Assembly (NCBI GenBank): GCA_907163375.1
Contig: CAJQUW010007539.1
Coordinates: 62,001 to 126,000 of the forward strand
Direction of reading: 5' to 3'
DNA: 64,000 nt
Origin: Prostheceraeus crozeri
Taxonomy: Eukaryota; Platyhelminthes; Polycladida; Euryleptidae
Shown here: piece by piece, positions 34,001-46,317 of the stretch
How positions within the stretch are numbered: position 1 is the stretch's first letter
Layout: every line of letters begins with the position of its first letter
Notes under the pieces: generated by a model
Told to the model about the DNA's origin: nothing
The model's input: only the letters and a program-made list of their open reading frames with translations
The model's database searches: none
Made by a program: the position numbers and the translations under genes

Positions 34001-34723
34001 TCTGCAATCAATGTTTGGTTGAAGGATCCAACAGACAGTAGTTGAGCAGTCGCTGGACATCATGCAGCTGATGACCGGCGACTGAGGCAGCTCGTCGACA
34101 AACAAAAGCAACAAACATATCAGCGCACTAGTCGTGCTTTGTACATAACAATTCCTCAATTCCAATCTCGGGAATATTTTCTCAAAATTTGAAGTAGTGC
34201 CTAGAATTGCAGTGTTTTCATTTGGATTACTTCCGATATATTATTTAGATCTGCAGGTATGGGCCTCTCTATGCGAGTCGACTAGAGAGAGAATGCAGTA
34301 GCTTAGAATGGGTTCGCATTCTTAACCTAATGAACTCGTGGACTTAATCATCGGACTGCTAATTCTTCAATAGCTCAAACAACATGAATCGTAAAGTCGC
34401 GCGCGGTAAATTGTTTCTGAAGTTGTTTCTAATATGAGGCATAGGACAGCAGCAACCAGTGGTATCTATATCTGCTGTAGATTTTTCTGTAGGGCATTAA
34501 AAATCTAAGCTACTAAATTTTAGTTTCACTACAATTTTATTGAAAAAGATTGATTTGTAGGAAATGTAAGGATTTATTTCAAAGATGAATTTCTTTACTT
34601 TCAGGACAATATTATTGATTATGAAAGAATACATGATTAGGTCTGTTGATAAAATGTTATGAAGCAGTCTGTTCATCAATGCTGCACATGATGCTGACAT
34701 GAGAACATTTTAATAATTGAATT
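31080..34723 (-). other. 3' flank of ACE (right copy), no gene recognised
   Basis: Counterpart of 15,373-17,769 plus 21,124-26,226 with the left-arm insertions missing. It contains the empty sites of piggyBac-1 (about 31,760), MITE-B (about 32,238) and the RAG1-like element (about 32,300-32,340). The cysteine-rich open stretch is at 34,165-33,950. Confidence 0.7.
34573..34578 (-). promoter_or_regulatory. Candidate polyadenylation signal of ACE (right copy)
   Basis: AATAAA on the minus strand, 146 bases after the stop, in the same position as in the left copy. Confidence 0.45.
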
Positions 34724-34886
34724 TCACCATCCAATCGGATATTTATTAGTCTTTCTATAATCTTTTAGCCAGGTAAATAACGGCTCAAAATATTTTATGA
34801 TTGAGTCGACTTTCATTTCAGTTTGTCCTGTTATGCGTTTCATTGCTTCAGGCCATGGCTTACTCGCACCAAGGGATAGCATAGAT
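34724..34886 (-). CDS. ACE: Angiotensin-converting enzyme, last exon (right copy)
   Basis: Mirror of 15,210-15,372: SMLSLGASKPWPEAMKRI through WLKDYRK and PIGW, with the stop at 34,726-34,724. The acceptor AG precedes 34,886. One base differs from the left copy. It joins in phase to exon 49,201-48,829 across an intron of about 14 kb filled with insertions. No membrane anchor. Confidence 0.93.
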
Positions 34887-36844
34887 CTGAAAAATAAAAG
34901 AATAGTTGGTTAGCAGGAGTGTATTTTTTAGTAAAAGTAACTAAGTAAGCAAGCAAGCGTTTATTCGGAATTTCTTGAAATCATCACATCGTAAAAATGA
35001 CATTTACATGAAAAAGATGTACACGCAGCTGCATAGAAACATTGTCGAAAATACAATCAGTAAAGCAAGTTTCATAATAAGGACTAGCAGATTTGTAGAA
35101 GACCGAGAGCCAAAATCACAGAATTAAATATTTTGTTTATCTGCTTCGGTTTGCTAGAAGTGTGATTGATTCGAAATTGTCGGCACATCGCGGAACTTAC
35201 TGAGTGGGCAAAAAGGAATTCCTAATACCTTACAGAGGTAGGAAAAAAGTCGTGTGTCGCTTGCTGATTGCTCTGAATTCTAGTTAAGTGCTTCGATTTT
35301 CCACAATTCCTTCAGATTAGAAGAATTCAGATCATTACGCACAAGTCTTCTCCATAATGTTGGCCCTTCCGATCATTATTAGAAAAAGTAGCAGGCGTAC
35401 GAAAATAAGTTCACCTGATGATTCCACCATCCTCTTCTTAGCATTCCTCACTGCATAGTGAATACACTGAATCGAATATCAGCCAGACAGCTATGTGTGT
35501 TTTGATGTGTGCGAAGTGATATCACAGCACGCACGCCTCTCTCACTGGCACTGATGTCCTCTGCTGACAGCTTATTGTTTGCCATGTCCAATAGTAAGCG
35601 ATACACAAATTATCCTTCGAGAAGGAGCAGGCTGTCTAATTCTGTGATGATTGAATTCTATGACAATCTCTGTAAGGATAACGCTGACCTGAATTTCAGA
35701 TTTCCTTACTCAATCAGTCATTCTTGTGCACAAACAAAGTTGACGGTCCCACCAGAGGAGACTCTAGGTTAGACCACATGTGGATATCTGAAGATGTGTT
35801 GCATCTATATCCATGGAAAGCAATCATCGGTTTCCACTGGGGTCTTCTGACCACAGGGTAATCTTTCTACTGCACCATCCTCTATGCCGTGTTCTCGTCG
35901 AATAATGAGCAAAAAGGTCTCATTTGATTATCGTCATCATCATATATCCAACTTTCTGAGTGTTCTGGAAACTGTTAACTTTGAACGTATCTATACTTCA
36001 TCTTCTGTTGATGAAAAATGTGTAGCATTTTATTAGGAATTTGTTCGTGCTCAAAGCGAAATTCCTCGACGAGAAGTGACTGTTTTCCACTGATAAGCCG
36101 TGGATCTCTCCTTTGCTCAAAGCTCTAATTGAGGATCGCTGGGCTGCTTACAGGGAGAGACTGGGAGAGATACAAACATGAGATCATGAAGGCAAACAGA
36201 ATTGGAACAAAAGGGAAAGGTATGGAATGTGGTTAATGAGTTAAATGGCAAGACGAAAACTTACATTGATAACAACCTAAACAACGTGGAAACCATCCAT
36301 GAACTGTCTCTTAAATTTGAGTATTACTTCAATACTGAAGCCGACGCGCACCCGTGCAATCTTCCAAATGAGAATCGGGAATTGACTATGGATCCTAGTT
36401 GTGTACGTGATGCTTTGAGGCATGTTCGTCGTAAGCAGTCAGCTGGTCCTGATGACATTCCTGCAAGATTACTCTTTGAGCGCACATTTATGCTTCAGTG
36501 GACTCTATGACTTTTCTCGAGCTTTGGAAAAAAGCCTACATTCGTCCGGCTAAAAAATGCCGCATCCCTTCCCTTCATGACTAAAAAACTATAAATCTCC
36601 TCACTCCAATAGTGTCGAAAATTTTCGAGCGCATCGTTCTCAACTCGATGAAGAATTCCCTTGTGAATATTTATGGGCATGATCAATTAGCTTTCAGACC
36701 TTTTGGATCAACGACGGGTGCCTTGATAACTATTTACGACCGTATAACATCTCTTATGGATATTCCAAATACCATTTCGGTTAGACTCATATGCTTGGAC
36801 TTATCAAAGGCGTTCGACTAAGTTCATTACAATAGACTCATTAC

Positions 36845-38813
36845 TAGGGCGGTTTTTTATTGACTAAAAAAATTACGAATTTTGAATTTATTTCCAATCA
36901 AATTTTTATCTAAAATTTTGACTTAAATGTAAAATTTTTACCCAATCTTTTTACCTAATTCAGTTTTGCTTAAGCAAAGAAAACATCATTTCAGACTCAC
37001 AAGAAAACGTTACTTGTTTTAATTAAAGAAACACATTTTATTTTTGAGCCCACAAATACAAAGTTCTTCACGAAAAGAAGCAATGCCTCTTAAACAACGA
37101 GTTAATTGCTACTGGCGTTGTAATTCATTATTGCATAGTATTTAATGTTTTGGGGAGAAAAGCTTTTGTTAAAACGCAGGAGATTTTTCAACTGGGAAAG
37201 GCTTCGTTCGATCGCAGCTGTGGTTGACTGTGCACACAACAGAAGATTGTATTCAGTTGGTGAAATATAGTCACGTGCCAAGTTAACAATCTCCATGATA
37301 TCATTCTTAGATAAACGCAAGTTTACATATGATTTGATTTCACAGGGATCAATTCCGAAATCCAGACTGTTTACGTCCTGTATTACCTGACGAATGTTGT
37401 AGTTGGTTCCTTCGCATCGCTCCATTAGATGATGCAGAGGTCTATACATTGCCACATCCACGAGTTGGTCAACAATTACTGTGCTGGAAACTGCAGATTT
37501 TCCACGACTTACAAGTAATCCATCATCCTCGAAACCCAACACAATTTGTTTGACGTCGGAAAAGTGGTCTGCATACCAAAAAGTCGCGTTTAACCATGTT
37601 CACCACCTGGTTACGACCCGCTTTGGTGGACTTCCAATCGATGCAAAAAGAAGACGGCGATCACCATTTTCAACAGTGGCAGCCTTGATTGAGGAAATCA
37701 AACTGTCGACAGCCTCATACTTCGACTTCACAAGCAATGCACAGTTGTGCAACAGGTGCGCCATACACGTTACATGAAATAATGATGGATAAGTAGACTT
37801 CAAAGTTTTGCCCGCAAGAGTCATATAACGAGCTGCATCAGATAGCAGTAAAAGGAAATTATTGCGGTGAACATTTAAATCTTTAACAACATCATCAAAG
37901 CATGGCACACTGTTTTATGATTGATGTTTCCTTCTAGCTGTCTACAGTCATATAGATAAGTAACTTCATGCTTTTCTAGAATTCCGACAAGAATGTTCTC
38001 ATAAACTTCCAGAAATTTCCGTTTCGTCCACCATTATAAATATTTTTTCTCCATCCACATATCGAAACAATTTCTGCTGTTCTAACTGAAAGAGTTTTGG
38101 CACAAGTTATGATGGGGCAATGATAACCCATAAAATCAAATAAATCTCGTATCGCTTGATGCTCCAATTTATGTAAAGAAATGTCAGCGGCTAAAAACGC
38201 TGTTGTTACATGCTTAGCCAGATCAGGTTTGAAGTTCAAGAAGGTCTGACTTTCATGCTTTGATGAGGTGGATACTGATGATGAAGAGATGATTCTTTGT
38301 AACTTCGTCGCATGTTTGGCACTTTTACGATGACTGTAAATCATAAGCTGTTTCGCGTATTTCATCGGGCATTCACAAAGCACACAGAAAAGTTCATTCC
38401 TTGGTGCTACTTTAAATTCTTGAGGATATTGGCAAGTAATTCTTTTGCACTTGGATGCATCACTTTCAGCTGTCTTAGTCATTTCGAACAATCGAAGGTA
38501 GTCAGTGTCAGTTAACAAAAAGATGTAGTTAGTTATGTGAGTTGAAATCCTTGCGAGAATATTTGGTATCCCAATAGCTTTGCTTTTTGTTTTGATTGAA
38601 AAGAGTTCGGGAAACCCAGATCTAAAAATATCGCTTAGGAAGGCCAGGTGTCTAAAAATAGCGCCTGGGAACACCAGATTCATGAAAGTTTGTTGTCCTA
38701 TTTAAGCTTTTTCACCTTATTTGACTATATTTGACCTTATTTTTACTCTATTGACTATGTTGACTTCATTTATTTTTTACTTTATTGACTTTTTGACTTT
38801 ACTGACCGCCCTA
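36845..38813 (-). mobile_element. hAT-2 transposon, right-arm copy
   Basis: Complete element of 1,969 bp between the inverted ends TAGGGCGGT (36,845) and ACCGCCCTA (38,813). The 8-bp duplication ctcattac lies at 36,837-36,844 and 38,814-38,821. It lacks PLE-1, whose target sequence is whole at about 36,890. Confidence 0.93.
37102..38683 (-). pseudogene. hAT-2 transposase, right-arm copy
   Basis: Minus strand. An upstream ATG at 38,683 opens a longer N-terminus (MNLVFPGAIFRHLAFL) that is closed by a stop in the left copy. The MTKTAES Met shared by both copies is at 38,482. The zinc finger FCVLCECPMKYAK lies near 38,400, the catalytic LLLSDAARYMTLAGK near 37,850, and the hATC segment IERSLSQLKNLLRF near 37,200. 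Frame changes near 38,090 and 38,000 and between 37,600 and 37,540 break it. Confidence 0.8.
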
Positions 38814-40514
38814 CTCATTACTCATCTTTGCCAATGTAAATTGAATGGTGGTTTTTTGAAGTGATTGCACTCTTTCTTGACCTCTCGCTGCCAAAGAATT
38901 TGCATCAATGACATCACTGGCCCTATGATTGACGTACTCTCTGAGTTACCGCAAGGATCAGTAATGGGTCCTTATTTGTTTGGCGCTTTCATGTCAACTT
39001 TATCAGTGTGTCAGCAGAACGTCAAACTAATCAAATTCGCTGACTATCTTGCTTTGGTGGAGTCATTCGATGCGGGAAGTGACCCTCCTAATTTCTTGGA
39101 GAGTATGATAAATTGGACAGTAGCTTACAAAATGAAGTTGAACCTAACAAAATGGAAGCAAATGATCTTGCTTAAATCGTGTCAGCTTCATTCGTTGCCG
39201 ATGATTTGTTTTACGATGATATTGAGATCGCAGACTCAGTAAAAAGCTTGGGTATTACCATCTGTAGTAATTTATCGTGGAATGAGCACTTCTGCAATGT
39301 TACACGAACGGCAAATCGCCGTTTACACATTTTACGTGTTTTGAAGCCTTCTGTGTCGCAGCAAGCATGTATTCCCGTCTTTCACGGAATTATCATGTCT
39401 ATACTTCTTTATGCAAGTCCTCTTTTTGGTGATCTGACTCAGCCTGTTGTAAGGATGGTTGAAAAAGTCATCAGACGGGCTCACAAAATAATGTGACATT
39501 AATTGCAATGGTTTGGTAATGCCTGATTTCGTTATTCGCCATAAACGACTTGTGCTCAAATGTTTTTGAATTGTGAGGACCCATCCCATCCCATCCGTTG
39601 CACTCCTTGATTCCTGCTCGTTTGCCTAATTCGGGTCATTTTTGCCTCTCACTAGCTCTAACGACACGGTGTTCAACATCATTTCTTCCTAATGCATGTC
39701 GTCTTTTTAATTCTAAATTCTAATGATAATTCAAGGTTTCTGTATGTGATTTACCAATGCATTTTGTGTGGGATATTTATTTTATTGTGTAATTTTTCCT
39801 CAGATATTTGTGAATTTATCTTGTGATTTCCATTACTTTCAATAAAGAATATTACTATTATTATGATAGTTTGATACAGCTGAGCAATTGGATGAGGAGA
39901 TTGTTGTTGGCCATCATCAATCAGTTTCTTTTTCATTTGAAAGAGTTTTCTTTCACTTCTCGCTCAGCAAATTCTTGGTTCAATGAAATACAAGTTTCAA
40001 TGAAGAAGAAATGTTCCGTGTTTATATGCTACATGTATCTCGAAGGCACCCTCGTTGATACACGCTCTTCCTTGTGGCCGAGTTCACACTCTCTCTTACA
40101 GCGTGTTTATCAAGAATGCAGAGTGCACCTTCTTTAACAGTCTAAGCTTGACTCAACCAGGCATGTAGGTTTCAGCAGGTCTCTCGGACGCAGAGAGAAC
40201 ATTCTACCACAAAGTCATTGCGGTGGTAAAAATGAAGGCAACTTGCGCGTGCTGTATACTCACAGCATTCTAGCTTCCGAGACAGGATCTTGGATCTCAC
40301 CGAGAAGGCTGTGAGATGAAATACGCACAAATTAACCTTTTTCACTTAAATTTACATTTCATTGCACCAAGAGCAACGGAGCGAAGTGAAAACCTTTCTT
40401 TTTTCATGTGTCCGAAAGAGCTAAAACACAGCTACGAGCAATGAGAATCGATTTCCAGTTGGTTGCACTGGAAAAATCCAAGCTCCCGACGTTTCGTGGA
40501 ACAGAAGCTTCAAA

Positions 40515-40742
40515 TGCAACTTCTCGAAATCTTACGAGAAATGGATAGCAAACGGTGACCATACTTTCACGCCAAGTGGTAACTTACGGCCCCCGTCGTT
40601 TGAATGCATCGCCAAGTGGGTAAAGTCAGCCTGGAATAACCTCACAAAGGAACAAATAATTGCCTCAATGAACCAGTGTGGTGTGACCAATGCTACTGAT
40701 GGCTCCGAGGACAATTTGATTGAACCTCGAAAAAAGGCAAAT
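40515..40742 (+). pseudogene. pogo/Tigger-type transposase, C-terminal fragment
   Basis: Plus-strand frame CNFSKSYEKWIANGDHTFTP, then FECIAKWVKSAWNNL, IIASMNQCGV, TNATDGSED. This is the C-terminal end of pogo-like DDE transposases (W-x-G-x-H-x-F-TP, then a WV-x-x-AW helix, then CG(I/V)TNA-x-DGSED). The left arm keeps only the sequence downstream of it (4,081-5,385, apart from the foldback insertion). The catalytic residues are not included. Confidence 0.72.
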
Positions 40743-41342
40743 AATAAAAATTCGAACCCCCGATGGGTTCTTTTGGAAGTATTGATTGAAATTGTATAGA
40801 TTGCGGTGAAGAGGGAGTATTTGATAATCATTATGCATTTGTATATGTAGCTGACAGGCGATTTTTAATGCATTCAATCTAACTTGAAAATGATGCGTTC
40901 TCAGGCAGCAGTTACGATAGAATCTGCAGAACTCGGCTCCGCTTAAATCGGTATTTCGCATAATTTGGCGGTTTCATCGCAGACGGACTGTACATATTTC
41001 CCATTTAGCATAAATTAAAAATGTCGCAGTTTTCAGAAAAAGTGAATACAATGTTTGCATTAGTAATGTCACTGTTGTATAATATTGCAACGATAGAGTA
41101 GGTTTATTAGGTAGAGTGGTAACTCCGCATTTATTAAATCCCCAATGTGTACACATTCAATTTTATTAAATGAACTCAAAGGAATAAAGTCGGAATTGTT
41201 TCCAAATGTGAGATATGTGCATTTATGCAGTTTTGAAGAAATTACGACGGATTTGACTGATCATGATAGCAAAGCAGAAGGAAATGATATTATTTTACAG
41301 ATAGTGCGTGTCTGACAGCCTTGGTGAAGAAATATTCGTTAA

Positions 41343-43753
41343 CACTAGAGAGACCGGAAAATATTTATACCTAGAAAGACCGGTAAGTGTCAATTGACAC
41401 TTAATATTCTTGTAATAAATAAATGAATGAAATTAATATAGTTCCTATTCCAGCTGTAAGATATGATAAAAAGGAGTTAATTCATCCTCTAAAAATTTTG
41501 TAATTGCTCATATATCATACATAAAAACTGATTACAGACCGAATAAACGTTTTTCGATGATTGGAAAACTACTCAAAACAGTCCTTACAAGTAATAATAG
41601 TGCATGGACCGCACACGTACCTGTCACATTTTGTACAGCGGTTACTTGTGCAATTTTTATTGCAGAGGCGGCATTTTTTCCGCTTATTCGGACGCTCTTT
41701 CTTAGGAGCAGGTGAAGGCTCTGATCGAGGTAAAGGAGGAGGGCGATTCATGTCAATTAGCCCTTTCGTCAATTCTAGAATGAAATCCCGCTGACTTGTG
41801 GTAGATCCTGTGATCTCGCGATGAATTGTGTATGCGTTGATCGCTGCTAAGTCCAACAAATTAAAAATGTTTGAAGTGGCCAACGTCGTGATGCTGACTT
41901 TGTGGAATACATACGTGCCATTTGATCAACCGAATCTACACCGGCTTTTGTTCGGTTATAAAATTTTACAATTTCGGGTTTGTTTCCATCATCGAAGTGT
42001 CAGTATGCATCGTCGAAAGCATGATGACCGACTTATTACTTTTGACTTTGTACGAAATTATGATGGCATTTGATGAGGCATGTCTTGCAACAACGACTGA
42101 ATTGACTTGTCGCTTTTTGTCGTGTTGAAGTTCATTAGGAATTTCCCTCCTGAATTTTTTCATTGTTCCCACCAGCGTGATGCTTTCTCGAAAGAGCTTT
42201 TCGGAAAGAGACAGGCTGGTGAAGAAGCTATCGACAGTCACATTATATCCACCACCGAAGTATGGTTCCAGTAGTTTCAATGTAACAAATTCTCCCAATT
42301 GCATTCCTCCGCGATTCTGAGTAAGTTCCCTGCCAAGATATGGGAAAGCGTTGTAAATATACCGAGATTCAGCATCGGCTAAAATCCAAAATTTTGCTCC
42401 GAATTTATCCGCCTTATTGGGCATAAATTGTAGAAATAGACAGCGCGTCTTCATTGGAAATAACTGCTCATCTACTGTCATATGAAACGAAGGTTGGTAC
42501 GATGCTTGTGAGTTCTCCATGAATCGAGTCCATAGTTCACGAATCGCAGAAAATCTATCATGCAGGCGGCGTTGTGATCGAGTGCTTTGTTCATCAAAAC
42601 GAATATGCTTCATAATGAATTTGAGTTTGTTACGTGACATGGTGTCAGTGAATAGCTTTCGACCAAATTCATTAGACCAAAGAGAAAACAGAGGCTCATT
42701 TTTCGCAAGAAATACTCCCCGAGCAAAAAGGAGTCCAACAAATGAGTAGATATCTGCTAAGTCTATTGAGAATTCACTGTCGTTAGTTGTCTGAATATGG
42801 GATAGGGTATATTTGTAAACTTTGCGCATGCATGATTCGTCGAATGTTCTCAAAAATGCACTAACACAATCACAAACGGTTCGTTTCGCGAACGTAGTTG
42901 GTCCAGGTGTAGTTCGAACAATGTTTGATGCTACTGTCGGACGAATAGGCCTGTCAGAAGTTGTTGTTGCTAGCCACTCACTTCCATCCCGCGATTTGTA
43001 ATTACCATTTATCATTGCACCTTCGCTGATAACTTCCGACTCTTCCTCTGATTCCGATGATGAATAACTTTCGTCTTCAACTTGTTCTTCCACGCGTTGT
43101 ATAGTATTATCAATAATGTCATCTGTTTCACTGGCACTGTTCTCGTCATCACTGGCTAACAGCAACTGAAGGGCTCTCTGCAGCATACCGTCTCAGGCGT
43201 GACATTGCTGTAACTCAGAACCGCATTCGATGTAGGAATGAAATCGAACACGAGCTCTGGCTGTTTTGTTACTTTCATTTCATAAATCATACCGTCATGC
43301 GTTATTCCATAGAGATGGATTGTTAGCTGAGACCGTGCGACCTGAGATCGATGATAGACTGGGAACGTGGTGCATGAATTGAAGGACAATGCGGTGTATG
43401 AACTGTGTGATACAGGCATAAGTCGCGAGTGTATGCAGGCTTTGTCTGTCGTTGCATTCACACATTATAAGCGTGAAAAATCTGAGCAACACACGAACAT
43501 TTGATGATACTGGAGTAGTGAATCTCTATCAGATAACACAAAGGTGTCAAATGATACCTGCTGGTCTTTCTCGGTATATAAATGTGTCCGGCCAAAACTA
43601 GAATACTTGAAGAAAATTTATCGATAGTGTTCCGATATTTGAGCAATTCCATTCATGGGTTCCGAAAAATATTACTCAAAACACAATACTTGACGAGTTT
43701 CAACGCTGTGATGCATCAGGAAGTGTCAAATGACACCTCCGGTCTTTCTAGTG
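41343..43753 (-). mobile_element. piggyBac-2 transposon
   Basis: 2,411 bp precisely bounded by TTAA at 41,339-41,342 and 43,754-43,757. Inverted ends are CACTAGAGAGACCGG and CCGGTCTTTCTAGTG. Subterminal copies of the same end motif sit just inside: ctagaaagaccggtaagtgt at about 41,371 and gctggtctttctcgg at about 43,560. Each is joined to a small palindrome of the form gtgtcaawtgacac. The transposase is on the minus strand. Confidence 0.95.
41569..43186 (-). pseudogene. piggyBac-2 transposase
   Basis: Starts ATG 43,186 (MLQRALQLLLASDDEN) with an acidic N-terminus. First catalytic Asp in HMTVDEQLFPMKTRC (about 42,475), second in YNVTVDSFFTSLSLSEK (about 42,240), third in NRTKAGVDSVDQMARMYS (about 41,925). 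The C-terminal zinc cluster KKCRLCNKNCTSNRC...CDRYVCGPC lies at about 41,685-41,610. Two frame changes (near 41,980 and near 41,890) separate the third Asp and the zinc cluster from the main frame. Otherwise it is full length. It differs from piggyBac-1 throughout, so it is a separate lineage. Confidence 0.9.
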
Positions 43754-43891
43754 TTAAATTGGCAACTCAATGACCTGAGCTACTGCTTTCCTGCTGAACC
43801 TCAAAAGAATCTTCTTAAGCGTGATCAGGCAACAGCTGCCACTAGCATGGCAAAATCTAGATTCAAAGACAATGATTTCAATCAACTTTGA

Positions 43892-45479
43892 AAGATATAG
43901 ATGGTGCACATCACTATTCAGATTCAATAAATGAAACATGAATTTAGTGAATCATAAAATCAAGCCGGTGAAAATTGAATTAAAAACTTGAAATTTCAGA
44001 CAAGAAAGCACGGATAATATCGCGACTTTTTCATGAAGACTTCCACTATAATACGGAGCATGAAATTCCCTTGATAATCAGCTTGATTTCCGCTTAGTTG
44101 GGATGATTAGTAGCAAATATTTATTCCTTTTTATATCCAACTTGTTTTATACTACTTACAACGGGGAGTCATCTCGGTAGTATTTAAATTGGCAAAATTT
44201 TGACTTTTTCAAAACTGCTCAAATACTTTTTTTGACCATGGGAACGTCATCTCCGAAAGAAACCGAATCTTTTGATATAAAAATTTTCACTGTATACAGA
44301 TACTTTTTTGAGTCGACACTCTACCTATATACTTACTGTATGACTGCAACTGCTGTATGGTTCTGCCATGGTGTTGCATACCATAATTGTTGAATCAAGA
44401 ATGAAAATCTTGATATCAAAGAATTCAATAACTTTGTGGGCACTCTCTACATACAGTAGTAAATTTGATACATGGAAACAAAGAAGTTTTGAATGAGTGG
44501 AAATAATTACATACTAAAGCCATACCCGCACAATGTTGAAAGAAAGCATCAATCATGTCCAAAGTATGTTGATTTAAGACCTTTTGTCAATAAAGATCAC
44601 ACTTATGTTACTACTGTTCTGTAAGAAGTGAGATAATGACATTCAAGAGTCATACTTTCAATACTCAATCCGATTTTAATATACGTAAGTCTAAGGCATT
44701 TCATGAATAATGAATAAGTATTCAACTATCAACAATTATGCATTATGTAATTTTGAAATTAAGCATATTATCAATCCGAAATAAAAACACATTATAATTC
44801 CTGAACGCTAAAATAGTTTTGTTTGAGATATATAAGTCAACATGATTTCACGGAAGATATCGTTTGAATGAATTGATGTTAATCAACTTGATTCATAAAG
44901 TAGAGCTAGCTAGACGTCCTATTAATGTTGCTAGACAAGTAGCAGCGACGTCAATCTCGTGGAGCGTAAAATTCTCAATAAATCTAAGTTACTTAAATAT
45001 CACTCTATCAAACAAAAAATATTCACAACTGGTTTTACCGAAAAAAGTTGTTTGACAGTAGTATGTAATACATATATTTTTTGCTATGTGACTTAAAGCT
45101 GCACATACGAAATGCATACCAGAGGCATATGAATAAGGATGAATTTGCATCGTGTCTCGTATATAAAACATGCCAACAACTCGTATTTCAGTGTAAAACA
45201 GCCAATCACAGATAGAATAGTTTGTATCGCTACATACCAATCACATATGAAAGTAAGTGAGATGTGGTATGAAAAACATACCAGATCTCTGTAGACATAC
45301 GAGAATCTCGTATCAGATGTTAGTTCCGAATTGTATGAAATTTTGGTATATGTTTGTATGTAATTTTCGTATCCAGCTTTTTACAGTGATAACGGATGTA
45401 GATAAGCGCTTGTTGACTTTTGTAGTTAATAATTTCATTTTCAATCAGATTCATGGCAAACTGAGCCATGACAGGGGCG
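43892..45479. other. Right-arm-specific DNA without recognised genes
   Basis: This covers the remainder of the 3.2-kb insertion, the shared short stretch 44,341-44,395, and the start of a further indel of about 4 kb (about 44,395-48,420) that has no left-arm counterpart. No frame resembles a known protein. Confidence 0.6.
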
Positions 45480-45900
45480 ATATTTGAACTCATAATTAAA
45501 TCTTGAAACTGCTATACATAAAGATACACATATAATTACTGTTGAATATGAAGGGAACGCTTTTGTAAGTTAGCTATAAAAGTTGCTTGGAGTTTGGTTA
45601 GAGAATGGGACTTAATCTTTTCAACGATACTCAGGACATATTCAATAATTTCTTCTATCGGAATATTAGTGCATAGACTGGTGACATCAAAACTAAATCA
45701 CTTTTGGTTATTCAAATTATAGTGTTGTATAAGCGTGTCTGTAGCCTTAAAAGTGTATTTTATTAAAAAATATGGTACTAAAGGAAATAGAAGTTTATGT
45801 AGTTTATGTAGCCAACTCCCTAGGAACTGCGCATTAACAGAACCGGGCGAAATGGAGGATTGTCTTTATTTGGATTTAAGGGAGTCCATATGAACGAGGC
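45480..45900 (-). pseudogene. Penelope-like RT fragment
   Basis: Minus strand: GSVNAQFLGSWLHKLHKLLF, then FSFDVTSLCTNIPIEEIIEY and VLSIVEKI. The SFDVTSL-x-TNIP box is RT motif A of Penelope-like elements with its first catalytic Asp. Stops interrupt it. No ends were found. Confidence 0.72.
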
Positions 45901-46317
45901 GAAGCCACTGTAAACCGTAGACCGACAATTATCCTACAAAATCAACCTACGATTGTCACCTCCAATATCCTGCGATATACGACGAATTTGTAGGTTCTCC
46001 ACTGACATCGAAACAGATGCCTTCTATGTAAATTAACTAAAAAAACTGTTGAATATTGATTGATTTTTTCGATTAGTGATTGTTTGGCAATCTTTTGGAC
46101 AATCTGTATTATTGTGTGGCAAAACAATGATTTATTTTGATATTCCTAATCTAATTAGTCGCCAACATTTTTGATAAAATTTAAGTTATAATTCATTGCT
46201 ATTCATTTTGTCACTTTTTGTCAGATATTGTGGATTCTATTGTATCTCAAGATGCTGCGTAACTAGTTTTCTGCAAACATTGAAACCTCTAGGATGAAAG
46301 GTGCGCTCACGGTGCAG

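Larger units (their letters stand above)
35500..39868 (+). mobile_element. LINE-A, right-arm copy, split by hAT-2
   Basis: Pieces are 35,500-36,836 (endonuclease end with PLGSSDHRVI near 35,840, linker, RT start) and 38,822-39,868 (rest of RT and 3' end with AATAAAG and ATT repeats). Coding frames match the left copy closely, including SKIFERIVLNSM, HDQLAFRPFG and LICLDLSKAFD at 36,612-36,821, and LPQGSVMGPYLF and FADYLALV at 38,948-39,062. It is not functional. LINE-A was inserted before the arms formed. Confidence 0.82.
41301..43891 (+). pseudogene. Exon-like ORF interrupted by piggyBac-2
   Basis: The acceptor-like tattattttacag ends at 41,300. The frame SACLTALVKKYS runs up to the TTAA at 41,339, and continues in the same frame after the second TTAA (43,754) as NWQLNDLSYCFPAEPQ, KNLLKRDQATAATSMAKSRF, ending at TGA 43,889-43,891: 58 codons once the transposon and one TTAA are disregarded. 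I do not recognise the protein. It could be the last exon of a transposon gene or of a captured host gene. Confidence 0.35.
41092..44340. mobile_element. 3.2-kb right-arm insertion carrying piggyBac-2
   Basis: The left arm runs through this point near 3,660. The ends are imperfectly inverted (TAGAGTAGGTTTATTAGGTA at 41,094; the reverse complement of the other end reads TACAGTAAGTATATAGGTAG), both followed by GAGTG. TTGCA flanks both sides. Without piggyBac-2 the insertion would be about 0.84 kb, with an exon-like ORF in it. The family is unknown. Confidence 0.55.
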
